A stretch of 53,705 nt of DNA from Methanobacteriota archaeon (GTDB taxonomy: Archaea; Halobacteriota; Methanomicrobia; Methanomicrobiales; Methanomicrobiaceae), in the NCBI GenBank assembly GCA_016841485.1, contig JAENZA010000008.1:1-53705 (forward strand). Reading direction: 5' to 3'. The position numbers and the translations under genes were made by a program. Below, in pieces: positions 1 through 9,500 of the stretch. The stretch's first letter is position 1. The number at the start of each line of letters is the position of its first letter. The notes under the pieces are model-generated. The model was not told the origin of the DNA, did not search any database, and was given only the letters and a program-made list of their open reading frames with translations.

Positions 1-202
1 CGGGGGCATGGGTGCGGCAAAACCGGTCGCGATCATCGAACGGGGCATGCGGCCCGACCAGCGGGTCACCGTCGGAACTCTTGCAGATATTGCCGCGAAG
101 GCCTCGGCAGTGGGGGTGCGGCCGCCCGCCATCATTGTCATCGGCGAGGTGGTCACCCTCTACCGCGACGGTTCAGAGGGTGCGATGCATATCACCGATT
201 AA
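1..202 (+). CDS. cobA: Uroporphyrinogen-III C-methyltransferase (SUMT), 3' end only
   Basis: Partial gene entering from the left edge. The visible C-terminal residues (PVAIIERGMRPDQR, then a conserved PAIIVIGEVV motif) match the end of SAM-dependent uroporphyrinogen-III methyltransferases, which make precorrin-2 for corrinoids and coenzyme F430. The start and the SAM-binding part lie outside the window. Its last 30 bases overlap the 3' end of the convergent ROK gene. Fairly sure of the family; a CobA domain fused to another tetrapyrrole enzyme cannot be excluded. Confidence 0.8.
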   Translation, partial: GGMGAAKPVAIIERGMRPDQRVTVGTLADIAAKASAVGVRPPAIIVIGEVVTLYRDGSEGAMHITD

Positions 203-1147
203 TCCTATTTTTCCCAGGGTATGTGCCCCGGCGCCGAGGAGCGGCGCATGCCCTTCCAGTGAGCTGATACTGATCTCCGGAAGTGCCAGGTACCGGTCTG
301 TTCGTTCCAGCATGGGACCTATCAGAAGGTCGGCATGTTCACGGACGAGGGGTCCGTCAAAGACGATCTGCTCGGGTTCGTAGGCGGCAATCACGTTGGA
401 AAGACCTTTCGCGTTGATGACCGCAAGAGCATCCAAAAATCCGGCGTACTTTTCATTATCCCGGACGGCGTCGAAGACCTCCGGAGTGGACGAAGGCAGC
501 CCCAGTCGGGTGTGGCCGGGGAGGTGCGTCTCAGTCCATCTCCTGAAAAAAACGGGAATCCCGCTCCCGGAGGCGTATGCCTCCCAGTGCCCCCTCCCAC
601 CACATCCGCAGGAGAGGTGGTAGGTGGTATCCACGCACATATGTCCGGCTTCTGCCGCATTTCCTCTGTGGCCGGTCACGAGCCTTCCGCCGGCAATCAC
701 CCCCGCGCCGATGCCGGTCGAGATGGTGATATACACCAGGTCCGCCGTCCCCCTGAGGGGGCCGAACCTCACCTCTGCAAGGGCTCCGGCGGAGCAGTCG
801 TTGAGCAGATATGCCGGTAGCCCGTATGCGTCCCCGAGGGGTCCGGTGATATCGATTCTCTCAAACGGCATGTTAGGGCTCTGAACAATGGCCCCGGATG
901 AGAGATCCAGAGGGCCTGCGGCGGCAATCCCGATGGCCTCTGCCGGAGCGCTGTCCTGTTCCCCGAGAAGGGCCCCGACCGCCGCCATCACCAACCGTGT
1001 GACATCATCCGCCGTCCGGCAGGTCTCGCGAAGGTTTTCCCTCGTGATGGGGCCGATTCTCCCGGATGCCGCAATCCGGGCGGTGCGCAGATGGGTTGCG
1101 CCGATATCAACGGCAATGACGTCATTGCTTCGATTTCCCGTATCCAT
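173..1147 (-). CDS. ROK-family sugar kinase or ROK protein
   Basis: 324 residues, normal ROK length. The N-terminal phosphate-binding motif DIGATHLR is at residues 14-21 and the catalytic-type Asp is D117 in LLNDCSAGALAE. The zinc region has H169 and CGCGGRGHWE at 180-189, where the usual third Cys of CxCGxxGCxE is His187. No N-terminal helix-turn-helix is present, so a cytosolic sugar or acyl-sugar kinase is more likely than a ROK repressor. The substrate cannot be read from sequence. It diverges from ilvD across 95 bp and its tail overlaps the SUMT gene end to end. Confidence 0.8.
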   Translation of the reverse strand: MDTGNRSNDVIAVDIGATHLRTARIAASGRIGPITRENLRETCRTADDVTRLVMAAVGALLGEQDSAPAEAIGIAAAGPLDLSSGAIVQSPNMPFERIDITGPLGDAYGLPAYLLNDCSAGALAEVRFGPLRGTADLVYITISTGIGAGVIAGGRLVTGHRGNAAEAGHMCVDTTYHLSCGCGGRGHWEAYASGSGIPVFFRRWTETHLPGHTRLGLPSSTPEVFDAVRDNEKYAGFLDALAVINAKGLSNVIAAYEPEQIVFDGPLVREHADLLIGPMLERTDRYLALPEISISSLEGHAPLLGAGAHTLGKIGLIGDMHRTL

Positions 1148-1220
1148 GGTCTCATCTCCGGGTTTCAGGGGTCATTAATGTCGGTCGTACTTGGCCGACC
1201 TTCCTTTTTTATCGTTTCGA

Positions 1221-1238
1221 GTTCATGATGATATGAAC
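1221..1238 (+). promoter_or_regulatory. Inverted repeat at the ilvD start
   Basis: GTTCAT-N6-ATGAAC, a perfect 6-bp inverted repeat ending 4 bases before the ilvD ATG. A T-rich TATA-like stretch (about 1205-1212) lies upstream and would place the transcript start inside or just after the repeat. The leader would then be almost absent and the repeat would cover the initiation region, a good place for a repressor. The regulatory role is inferred. Confidence 0.45.
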
Positions 1239-1242
1239 ATCC

Positions 1243-2889
1243 ATGCGCAGCGATGAGGTAAAAAAAGGGTATACCCGGGCCCCGAACCGTTCTCTCCTGA
1301 GAGCACTCGGGGTGACGGACCGGGAGATGGAGTTGCCGTTTATAGGCATAGCAAATTCCTGGAATAATGTTGTTCCGGGCCATACACATCTCCGCCAGCT
1401 TGCTGAACGTGTTCGTGAGGGAATTTGCGCCGGGGGCGGAGTTCCTTTTGAATTCAATACCATCGGCATCTGTGACGGTATTGCTATGGGCCATGAGGGC
1501 ATGCGCTATTCGCTTCCCTCACGTGAGACCATTGCAGACTCGGTCGAACTCATGATACAGGCGCACCGGTTTGACGGGCTCGTCTGCCTCTGCACCTGCG
1601 ACAAGATCGTCCCCGGGATGCTGATGGCGGCAGCCAGGTGCAATATACCTGCCATCGTGGTGACCGGCGGACCGATGCTTTCCGGGCACTGTGGAGGAAA
1701 GGACCTCTCCCTCATCGATGTATTCGAAGGAGTCGGCAAGGTGTCGGCAGGTGCCATGACCGAAGATGAACTGCGTGAACTGGAAAAGTGCGCCATGCCG
1801 GGATGCGGGAGCTGCCAGGGTCTCTACACCGCAAATACCATGGCCTGCATGACGGAGGCCCTCGGGATGTCGCTTCCGCGATGTGCCGCAATCCCTGCGG
1901 TCCACGCAGAGAAACTTGCCATTGCCCGTGAAAGCGGTGAGCGGGTGGTCTCGCTCGTCCGGGAGGGCGTTCGGCCGCGCGATATCATCACCCGGGCAAG
2001 CATGCGCAATGCGATACGCGTGGACATGGCGCTTGGCGGGTCCACCAATACCGTCCTTCATCTTATGGCCATCGCAGAAGAGGCCTTGGTTCCTGTGACG
2101 CTTGATGATTTCAATGAGATCGGAGACGCGGTCCCCCACATCTGTCATATGCAGCCCGGCGGGCCACACTCGATGGAAACGCTCTATTATGCCGGGGGCA
2201 TTCCTGCGGTACTGCACCGTCTTCGTCCTTACCTGGAGGAAGGGATGACTACCTCAGGGAACGATGTCCGCGCCATTGCCGAGGCATCACCCGTGGTCGA
2301 TGCCTCGGTGATTCGATCCATTGAAGATCCGGTCCACAGCGCCGGCGGCCTCAAAATTTTGAAGGGAAGCCTCGCTCCCGCCGGGAGTGTGATCAAGGCC
2401 GCCGCCGTGAATGATGCCATGTGGCAGCATACCGGTCCGGCGCGAGTCTTTGATTCAGAAAAGAGTGCCATGGATGCCATCCTCTCTGACCGTATCCGGG
2501 AGGGGGATGTGGTCATCATCAGGTATGAAGGGCCGGCAGGTGCCCCGGGGATGCCGGAGATGCTCTCCCCCACCTCTGCCATCATGGGCCGGGGGATGAC
2601 GCGGGTTGTCCTCATCACCGACGGAAGGTTTTCCGGGGGAACCCGCGGCCCCTGCATTGGTCATGTCGCCCCCGAGGCAGCCGTGGGAGGGCCCATTGCC
2701 CTGATCGAGGAAGGGGATGAGATCGCTATCGACCTGCATCAAAAAAGCCTTCATATTCTCGTCGATGCGCAGGAACTGGAGAAGAGGCGCGCCGCATGGA
2801 AGCCACCACAGCGGTCGCTTGAGGGGGTGCTCCTCCGCTATTCCCGGATGGTGGACCAGGCAGACCGCGGCGCGGTTATGAAAAAGTAA
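1243..2889 (+). CDS. ilvD: Dihydroxy-acid dehydratase
   Basis: 548 residues, the usual length. It dehydrates 2,3-dihydroxy-isovalerate and -methylvalerate in valine, isoleucine and leucine synthesis. Fe-S ligand regions are visible as CTCDK (C119) and PGCGSCQG (C188, C191). The C-terminal motif [10 protein letters not shown] is also present. The ATG at 1243 begins the conserved N-terminus (RSDEVKKG). It is transcribed alone, diverging from the ROK gene, with an inverted repeat at its start. The last codons and stop form the first unit of a degenerate tandem repeat that continues downstream. Confidence 0.97.
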   Translation: MRSDEVKKGYTRAPNRSLLRALGVTDREMELPFIGIANSWNNVVPGHTHLRQLAERVREGICAGGGVPFEFNTIGICDGIAMGHEGMRYSLPSRETIADSVELMIQAHRFDGLVCLCTCDKIVPGMLMAAARCNIPAIVVTGGPMLSGHCGGKDLSLIDVFEGVGKVSAGAMTEDELRELEKCAMPGCGSCQGLYTANTMACMTEALGMSLPRCAAIPAVHAEKLAIARESGERVVSLVREGVRPRDIITRASMRNAIRVDMALGGSTNTVLHLMAIAEEALVPVTLDDFNEIGDAVPHICHMQPGGPHSMETLYYAGGIPAVLHRLRPYLEEGMTTSGNDVRAIAEASPVVDASVIRSIEDPVHSAGGLKILKGSLAPAGSVIKAAAVNDAMWQHTGPARVFDSEKSAMDAILSDRIREGDVVIIRYEGPAGAPGMPEMLSPTSAIMGRGMTRVVLITDGRFSGGTRGPCIGHVAPEAAVGGPIALIEEGDEIAIDLHQKSLHILVDAQELEKRRAAWKPPQRSLEGVLLRYSRMVDQADRGAVMKK

Positions 2890-3045
2890 ATTTTTCTGTC
2901 CGCTTCCCGGTCATGAAAAAATAAATTTTTCAGGCTGTTTTCCTCTGATAAAAAAGCATTTTTCAGGCCGCTTTCTGGTCATACAAAATACATTTGTCCG
3001 GGCCTCTTCCTAGTAAATAATTATTTTTTTGTCCGCTTCATGGTC
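2878..3045 (+). repeat. Degenerate 31-35-bp tandem repeat running out of the ilvD stop codon
   Basis: Five consecutive units can be aligned by eye: 2878-2912, 2913-2947, 2948-2980, 2981-3014 and 3015-3045. Each starts with an A-rich block, continues with a T run, and ends in a pyrimidine-rich part like GTCCGCTTCCCGGTC. Unit 1 contains the last codons and TAA of ilvD, and unit 2 repeats the ATGAAAAA-TAAATTTTTC start, so the array probably arose by duplication of the gene end. T runs in the units could act as serial archaeal terminators. 3046-3149 holds nothing else that I recognise. Confidence 0.7.
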
Positions 3046-3149
3046 AAGGAGTAATAATAGTGGCCATTTCACGTTCCTGAACATCAATAGTCTCGATTCG
3101 GGGCATCTACAGAGGCAAAAGAGCAGGTGAATGGTCTGCCGGGAAGTAT

Positions 3150-4703
3150 TCAGGCGGGCGTTCTGATCTCTGCTCCCCTGTTTTGGGCGTGGGTAATTAT
3201 CACCCTGCCCCCGCCCGTCTCTGCCATCACATCCTCGGCAGCCCTTCGGGCGTCCTGCATCCCGGTGTCGCCGATCGCATACACCGTCGGACCGAAGGAA
3301 CTCAGTCCTGCACATACAGCGTCTGTCATACGGAGAGCGGAGATCAGGTTTTGGATACACGGGGGCTGAAGGCTGTGTTCGACCTGCTTGAAGCCGAATT
3401 CCTGGATTGCGTTCACTGCCGTTCCAAAGAGGTCGAGGTCTTTTTCGACGATACCGGGGAGCATCTGCATAAGAACCGCATGGCAGAGTGCCTGGACATC
3501 GCCGATGGGCACCGGGCAGTGCCGACCGAATATGTCCAGTTCGGCTGTTCCGCTTGCGCCCTCAGGTATCTCCGGGATGGCGAGAAGGATCTGCCATTCT
3601 TCGGGGAACGGGTGTCTGAAGAGCACCGGTGCCGGTTGTATTCCGCTTGAGGCCGAAGATGGCCTGAAGTCGGATTTCTCTCCCCGAGGGCCGAACCTGT
3701 GCCCCCCGTCGACGATGAAACCACCCGACTCAAATGCCGCAGTTCCTATCCCTGACGTCCCTCCCCTCCCAATGAACGCCGCGATCTCCCTGATTGTGAG
3801 GTTTCCTGGCTGGAAAAGCTCGAAGAGGACACGGGCGGTGGCGAGGTCGAGCTGGGTGCCGCTTCCCAGGCCGATGTGTCCGGGATAGGTGCTGTGCAGT
3901 GTGATCTCGGCCCCCCCATTGACGCCCAACTTTGCAAGTATTTTTTCTGCAGTCATTTGCACCCGTTCAGCCTGTTTTGTCCGATCTTTATCGGCCCTGA
4001 CCTGGAGTTCGCTGCTTCGTCTGGCCTCTATGACGATGGAAGGGTCCTCGACTGCAAGCCCGATCCCGCCGTCGACCCGGCCCGATCTCCCGTTCATGTC
4101 GATGAGGCCCATGTGAATCCGTGCCGGAGCTTCCACGATCACCCTGGTCTCGTCGGTAAAGTTGCAGTAGGGGAAGGTCTCCCGTATGGCGATGAGTGGT
4201 TTTCCGCCGGTGATGATACGGTACTTGCGTGAGAGCAGAGGTTCTTGACGGAATATCCCTAAGGTGCTACTGATGACGGGGTCAGCCCTGCAGGCCCTCA
4301 CGTCGTCAAGTTCGCGCCGCGCTTCGATGTGATGCCTCTGCATGATCCGCCCGATCGGGATGTCGGCCCGCATAAGATCGTCCCGGAACGAGGGGTCTAG
4401 CCGGCAGAGCGGGGTGTCCGATACTGCGTACAGGAGTGCATTTCCCGTTGCACTCTCGTTTAACGTTACGATGCGGTGATTGACCGGTTCTCCTGCCCGG
4501 ATCCCAAGTGATGCGGCTACCCCTTCGCCCGCAGGCACGACCTCCTGGGAGAGTGTGTTTACCGTCACCTCGCAGTCCAGCGCGTTTTCAAGAAGGGTAG
4601 TCACCGAACCGTCTGTACCAAGAAGAATCTTCTGCATTGGCGAGAGGGTGCCAATCTTCGATTCCAGTTCCCGGAGTTTGGTTGTAATTTTGAAGGAAGT
4701 CAT
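3150..4703 (-). CDS. mptG: Chorismate lyase-like domain fused to RFAP synthase (methanopterin synthesis)
   Basis: 517 residues with two domains. Residues 1-183 resemble the archaeal chorismate pyruvate-lyase (DUF98) family that makes 4-hydroxybenzoate; the domain ends with the typical SRKYRIITGGKPLIAIRE strand. Residues 190-517 are beta-ribofuranosyl-(hydroxy/amino)benzene 5'-phosphate synthase (GHMP superfamily): PARIHMGLIDMNG at 193-205, a glycine-rich PGHIGLGSGTQLDLA loop at 274-287, and a late LSSFGPTVYA. MptG joins the aromatic acid to PRPP with loss of CO2, the first committed step to tetrahydromethanopterin. The fusion puts substrate supply and use in one chain. The family calls are strong; channelling is inference. 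Confidence 0.88.
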   Translation of the reverse strand: MTSFKITTKLRELESKIGTLSPMQKILLGTDGSVTTLLENALDCEVTVNTLSQEVVPAGEGVAASLGIRAGEPVNHRIVTLNESATGNALLYAVSDTPLCRLDPSFRDDLMRADIPIGRIMQRHHIEARRELDDVRACRADPVISSTLGIFRQEPLLSRKYRIITGGKPLIAIRETFPYCNFTDETRVIVEAPARIHMGLIDMNGRSGRVDGGIGLAVEDPSIVIEARRSSELQVRADKDRTKQAERVQMTAEKILAKLGVNGGAEITLHSTYPGHIGLGSGTQLDLATARVLFELFQPGNLTIREIAAFIGRGGTSGIGTAAFESGGFIVDGGHRFGPRGEKSDFRPSSASSGIQPAPVLFRHPFPEEWQILLAIPEIPEGASGTAELDIFGRHCPVPIGDVQALCHAVLMQMLPGIVEKDLDLFGTAVNAIQEFGFKQVEHSLQPPCIQNLISALRMTDAVCAGLSSFGPTVYAIGDTGMQDARRAAEDVMAETGGGRVIITHAQNRGAEIRTPA

Positions 4704-5009
4704 AGGTCTTCACATTCGGCCTGTCCAGGGAAGGGACGCACCGGTTTTACTGGAATGAATACGAAGCCATGATTAAGGATCGAATGTTCAGTCATCCGTA
4801 GGTTATCAAATCACCCTCTGGTACAGGACGTCTTCATACTTTTGATCCTGCGGTGGAGTTTCGTTTTGTTTGAGAAAGGATAGGTACTTGGTCATTTCTT
4901 CAGATTCCACATCTGAAAAATATCACTGACCTACAAGAGGCAGAAAAGAACGATTCCCTGTTGGACGGGAGAAAAAATTGGTTGGTAGCCTGCCATCCGG
5001 TTACAACGA
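4704..5009. other. Intergenic, 306 bp, no convincing gene
   Basis: Lies between mptG and the thioredoxin-fold gene, both on the minus strand. It contains a 7-bp inverted repeat (TTCAGAT-N5-ATCTGAA, 4899-4917) and a minus-strand ORF of 29 codons (4806-4895) with no clear ribosome binding site. It probably contains the mptG promoter. Nothing else is recognisable. Confidence 0.5.
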
Positions 5010-5354
5010 TCAGGCCAGCTCGGCATTGAGGGCTTCGCGTATCAGCGGGAGGGATATCCGGCCGATAGGAGCTAGTTTGCCGTTCACCAGGATGATGGGC
5101 AGCGGGGGCTGGTGCTCTTCGACGATCTGCATGATATAATCAGGGACCTGCTCATCGAGCCAGGTCAGTTTCATCTCCACCTTTTCTCCGTATTCCTTTG
5201 CAATTTCCGTCTGAAGAGCGAAGTATGCCTTTTCAAGGTTCTCACTCGGTGCGCACCGTTCCAGTTCACAGGTCCGGGTGTCGTCGCATGGAAACGGGCC
5301 GCAGGGGCTGTCACTGAAACCGACAATTTCCATTAGGACATGATCTGTCATCAT
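5010..5354 (-). CDS. Small thioredoxin-fold-like protein, Cys-rich
   Basis: 114 residues (107 if started at the ATG at 5333). The core reads as strand (MEIVGFSDSPC), a Cys-rich stretch CGPFPCDDTRTCELERC, a helix, a strand (VEMKLTWLD), then PLPIILVNGKLAPIGRIS, which resembles the cis-Pro region and last strand of a thioredoxin fold. Five cysteines lie near the N-terminus, including CxxxxC. A redox or metal-handling role is possible but no named family is recognised. A TATA-like TTATATGA just upstream of 5354 would favour a leaderless start at 5333. Confidence 0.6.
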   Translation of the reverse strand: MMTDHVLMEIVGFSDSPCGPFPCDDTRTCELERCAPSENLEKAYFALQTEIAKEYGEKVEMKLTWLDEQVPDYIMQIVEEHQPPLPIILVNGKLAPIGRISLPLIREALNAELA

Positions 5355-5463
5355 ATAATGGTTGTCGCAAGGAAGTATTAGGAAATGTCGAAAACGACAA
5401 ATCCGGCCGGGCAGAGGGCTGGTGGAAGGGAACCACTAACATGCCAGCTATGAACATTACGAG

Positions 5464-5473
5464 TTTTTAATAA
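5464..5473 (+). promoter_or_regulatory. TATA box of carAB
   Basis: TTTTTAATAA about 31-40 bases before the carA ATG, in an AT-rich spacer. This is the right distance for a transcript with a leader of roughly ten bases. Confidence 0.45.
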
Positions 5474-5503
5474 GAGCCCAGACACATTGAGTATGGTAAT
5501 TCA

Positions 5504-6559
5504 ATGAAGGCAGTCCTGGGTCTGGAAAATGGTGAATATATCGTAGGAGAGGGATTTGGCGTGGAAGGTTCCTGCGCCGGAGAACTCGTATTCACGACCC
5601 AGATGGGCGGATATATGGAGGCCATGAGCGACCCCAGTTACCGGGGTCAGATTCTCATGTTCACCTATCCGCTTATCGGTAATTATGGGGTCGATGAGAA
5701 AAATTTCCAGAGTCCGCAGATTCACGCAAAGGGGTGTGTGGTCCGCGAACTCTGTGCAGTACCCGAGGCACGCCCGTCTGTCGGGGATTATTTTGAGGAA
5801 CATGGGCTGCTTGGAATATCTGGTATCGACACACGGCGTCTCACTATTAAAACGCGCGTGAACGGTACCCTGAAGGCTGCGCTGATCGTCGGAAATGATG
5901 ACGGTGAGTTTGCAGTGGAGTGTGCCCGCAATCAGCGACCGATTTCCGATCTTGATCTCATCCCCGAGGTGTCCTGCAAAGAACCCTACCGCATCCCCGG
6001 TACGGGCAAGAGAATAGCAGTGATCGATCTAGGGATAAAGAAGAATATTGCCCGCAGTCTGCACAGGCGGGGTGCAGATCTCTATATATTCCCGTACAAT
6101 GCACGGGCGGATGAAATCGAGGCGGTCAAACCGGAGGCACTCTTTGTGACCAACGGGCCGGGCGACCCCGTGCTTGCCACGGGAGCAATCCAGTGCGTAA
6201 AGGATATGCTGGGTTCGATCCCGGTCTTTGGCATCTGCATGGGGAACCAGGTGGCCGCTCTTGCCGTAGGCGCAGAGACCTATAAGATGAAATTTGGTCA
6301 CCGCGGTTCAAACCAGCCGGTAAAGGATACCCGCGGCAAGATTTACATAACCACCCAGAATCACGGATTCGCCGTCGACGGGGACACGCTCCCTGAAGAC
6401 TGTGAACTATTCTTCACGAACGTCAATGACGGGACGGTAGAAGGGTTCTACTCCAAAGACATGGGCCTATATACCGTGCAGTTCCATCCCGAAGCCCATG
6501 CGGGCCCGCATGACACGGAACGGGTAATTTTCGATACATTCTACAGGAGGATACCCTGA
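5504..6559 (+). CDS. carA: Carbamoyl-phosphate synthase, small (glutaminase) subunit
   Basis: 351 residues. It supplies ammonia from glutamine to CarB for carbamoyl phosphate, the precursor of arginine and pyrimidines. The class I amidotransferase nucleophile is Cys245 in FGICMGNQ (most relatives read GxCxGHQ) and the catalytic pair is His328/Glu330 in FHPEAH. The N-terminal CarA domain (LENGEYIVGEGFG) is complete. Its TGA overlaps the carB ATG by one base, so the two are translationally coupled. Confidence 0.97.
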   Translation: MKAVLGLENGEYIVGEGFGVEGSCAGELVFTTQMGGYMEAMSDPSYRGQILMFTYPLIGNYGVDEKNFQSPQIHAKGCVVRELCAVPEARPSVGDYFEEHGLLGISGIDTRRLTIKTRVNGTLKAALIVGNDDGEFAVECARNQRPISDLDLIPEVSCKEPYRIPGTGKRIAVIDLGIKKNIARSLHRRGADLYIFPYNARADEIEAVKPEALFVTNGPGDPVLATGAIQCVKDMLGSIPVFGICMGNQVAALAVGAETYKMKFGHRGSNQPVKDTRGKIYITTQNHGFAVDGDTLPEDCELFFTNVNDGTVEGFYSKDMGLYTVQFHPEAHAGPHDTERVIFDTFYRRIP

Positions 6560-9500
6560 TGCCACGACGTGAAGATATTAAAAAAGTGCTTCTGATTGGC
6601 TCAGGGCCGATACAGATCGGTCAGGCTGCCGAATTCGATTTTTCAGGGTCGCAGGCATGCCGGGCACTCCGCGAGGAAGGCATCGAGGTTGTGCTGGTAA
6701 ACTCCAATCCGGCGACCATCCAGACGGACCCCGAGATGGCCGATGTGATCTATGTCGAGCCGATAAAGTCGGACATCATCGCAAAGATCATCGAAAAGGA
6801 AAAACCACAGGGCATTCTCTCCGGCATGGGGGGCCAGACCGGCCTCAACATGACCGCCGAACTTGCCGAGATGGGAGCGCTCGAGGGTGTGGAGATTCTC
6901 GGCACGCCGCTGGACGCAATTTATCGCGGGGAGGACCGGGAGAAGTTCCGTTCCCTGATGGAAGAGATCGGCGAGCCCGTCCCCAGGAGCATTATCCTCA
7001 ACAATCTCGAGCAGATCGATGCAGCCCTGGAGATGGTCGGTCTTCCCGCTATCATCCGTCCTGCCTATACCCTTGGAGGTGCAGGCGGCGGTGTGGCGCA
7101 TACCCCCGAAGAACTCCGGCGCATCGTCGAGATCGGTCTCCAGAGGTCAAGGATTCATCAGGTTCTGATTGAAGAGAGCGTCATCGGCTGGAAAGAGATC
7201 GAGTTTGAGGTCATGCGCGATGCGGCCGATACCTGCATCATCATCTGTGGGATGGAGAATGTCGATGCCATGGGCATCCATACCGGAGAGAGTATCGTCG
7301 TCGCTCCGATCCTCACCCTCAGGGACGATGAATTCCAGAAGCTCAGGAGCGCGTCCCTGAAGATCATCCGTGCCCTCGATGTGCAGGGCGGATGCAATGT
7401 CCAGCTTGCCTATAAGGATGGTGATTACCGGGTCATTGAGGTGAACCCACGGGTCTCGCGGTCATCCGCCCTTGCATCAAAGGCAACTGGCTATCCGATT
7501 GCCCGTGTAGCGGCAAAGATTGCCATCGGTATGCGCCTGGACGAGATCATGAACACCGTCACCGGATGTACGCCGGCGTCCTTTGAACCGGCCATTGATT
7601 ATGTCGTGGTCAAGGTGCCGCGGTGGCCGTTTGACAAGTTCCCCAATGCGGACAGGACGCTCACCACGGCAATGAAGTCGACCGGTGAGGTCATGGCCAT
7701 CGGGCGAACGCTGGAAGAGGCGTTCATGAAGGCGATGCGTTCAGTGGACACCGATATCAACCGGCATACCTCAAAGTCGGAGATCCGGATGCTTCTTGCA
7801 AATCCCACGGATGAGCGTTTTGGCTGCATATTTGACGCATTCCGTGAAGGATTCTCCGTTGAGGAAGTATCGGAGCTTACCTTCATCTCCCCCTTCTTCC
7901 TGGAAAAGATGAAGAATGTCGTTGTGATGGAGACCGCTCTCGTTAACGGACCTGTTTCAGATGACCTGATCCTTGGTGCAAAACGGAATGGGTTTTCGAC
8001 GAAGGAGATCTGTTCGCTCTCCGGGGTCCCTGAAAGCCGTATTAGCACCCTTGCCCCGCTTCCTAACTATAAGATGGTGGATACGTGTGCGGCGGAGTTC
8101 CCTGCAACCACGCCGTATTTCTACTCGACGTGGGAGGACGAAACAGAGGTTGTGCAGGATGGCAAAGACAAAGTGCTCATTCTCGGTTCAGGCCCGATTC
8201 GAATCGGCCAGGGAATCGAGTTTGATTACTGTACGGTCCATGCCGTCAAGGCCCTGCGGGAGGAAGGCGTTGAGGTGCATATCGTCAACAACAACCCGGA
8301 GACAGTCTCTACCGACTATGATACCTCCGACCGGCTCTTCTTCGAACCGATGCAGCTGGAAGATGTCGTCAATATTCTCAGGTCCGATTCCTATGCGGGG
8401 GTTATGGTCCAGTTCGGAGGGCAGAATTCCGTCAATCTGGCAATGCCCCTGGAAAAAGCAATTGCCGATTACGGCCTTTCGACACATATTCTCGGGACTG
8501 CCCCGAATGCCATGGACCTGGCAGAGGACCGCGATCGGTTCAGTCAGCTCCTCGATACCCTGGAGATTCCATCCCCGGCAAACAGCTCCGCCTACTCCGA
8601 GGAAGAGGCTATGCGCATCGCAGAAAAGATTGGGTTCCCGCTTCTTGTGCGCCCTTCCTACGTCCTTGGCGGACGGGCAATGGAACTCGTTCACGATGAG
8701 GTGGAACTCCAGACCTACATCAAAGAAGCGGTGCGGGTCAGCCGCGAGCATCCGGTTCTCATCGATTCATTCCTCCAGAATGCCATCGAAATCGACGTCG
8801 ACGCCGTCTGTGACGGGGAAGATGTTCTCATCGGCGGCATCATGGAGCACATCGAGGAGGCAGGTGTCCATTCGGGTGATTCGGCCTGCGTCATCCCGCC
8901 GCAGTCGCTCAAACCCGAAATCATCGATACCGTTCGCGATTACACGAAGAAACTGGCACTTGGAATTGGCGTGGTAGGCCTCATCAACATCCAGTATGCT
9001 GTCAAGGATGGTGTCGTGTATGTGCTGGAGGCAAATCCACGTGCAAGCAGGACCGTTCCGTTTGTATCAAAGGCAACCGGGATGCCCCTTGCGAAGATCG
9101 CAGCAAAAACAATGCTCGGGATGAAGATCCGCGACCTCGGTGTCAGCGAACCGCAGATCGGGCATGTTGCCGTCAAGGAAGTCCTCCTTCCCTTCAACAA
9201 ACTACCGGGCGTGGATATCGTTCTCGGGCCTGAGATGAAGTCCACGGGTGAGGTTATGGGGATTGACTACGACTTCGGGCGGGCATTCTACAAGGCAAGC
9301 CTATCGGCTGACAACGAGATTCCTCTCGAAGGGGACGTGTTCATATCCGTCGGCGATGCACACAAGGATGATGTCATTGCCATTGCCCGACAGCTGCATG
9401 ACCAGGGGCTGACCATCTACGGAACCGAAGGGACCGTCGAGCGGCTTGAAGAGCATGGCATCCCTGCGAATCTGGTGCGCAAGGTGCAGGAAGGCTCACC

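Noticed and set aside
4806-4895. 29-codon minus-strand ORF between mptG and the thioredoxin-fold gene with protein-like composition
   Set aside because: No ribosome binding site, very short, and no way to test conservation here.
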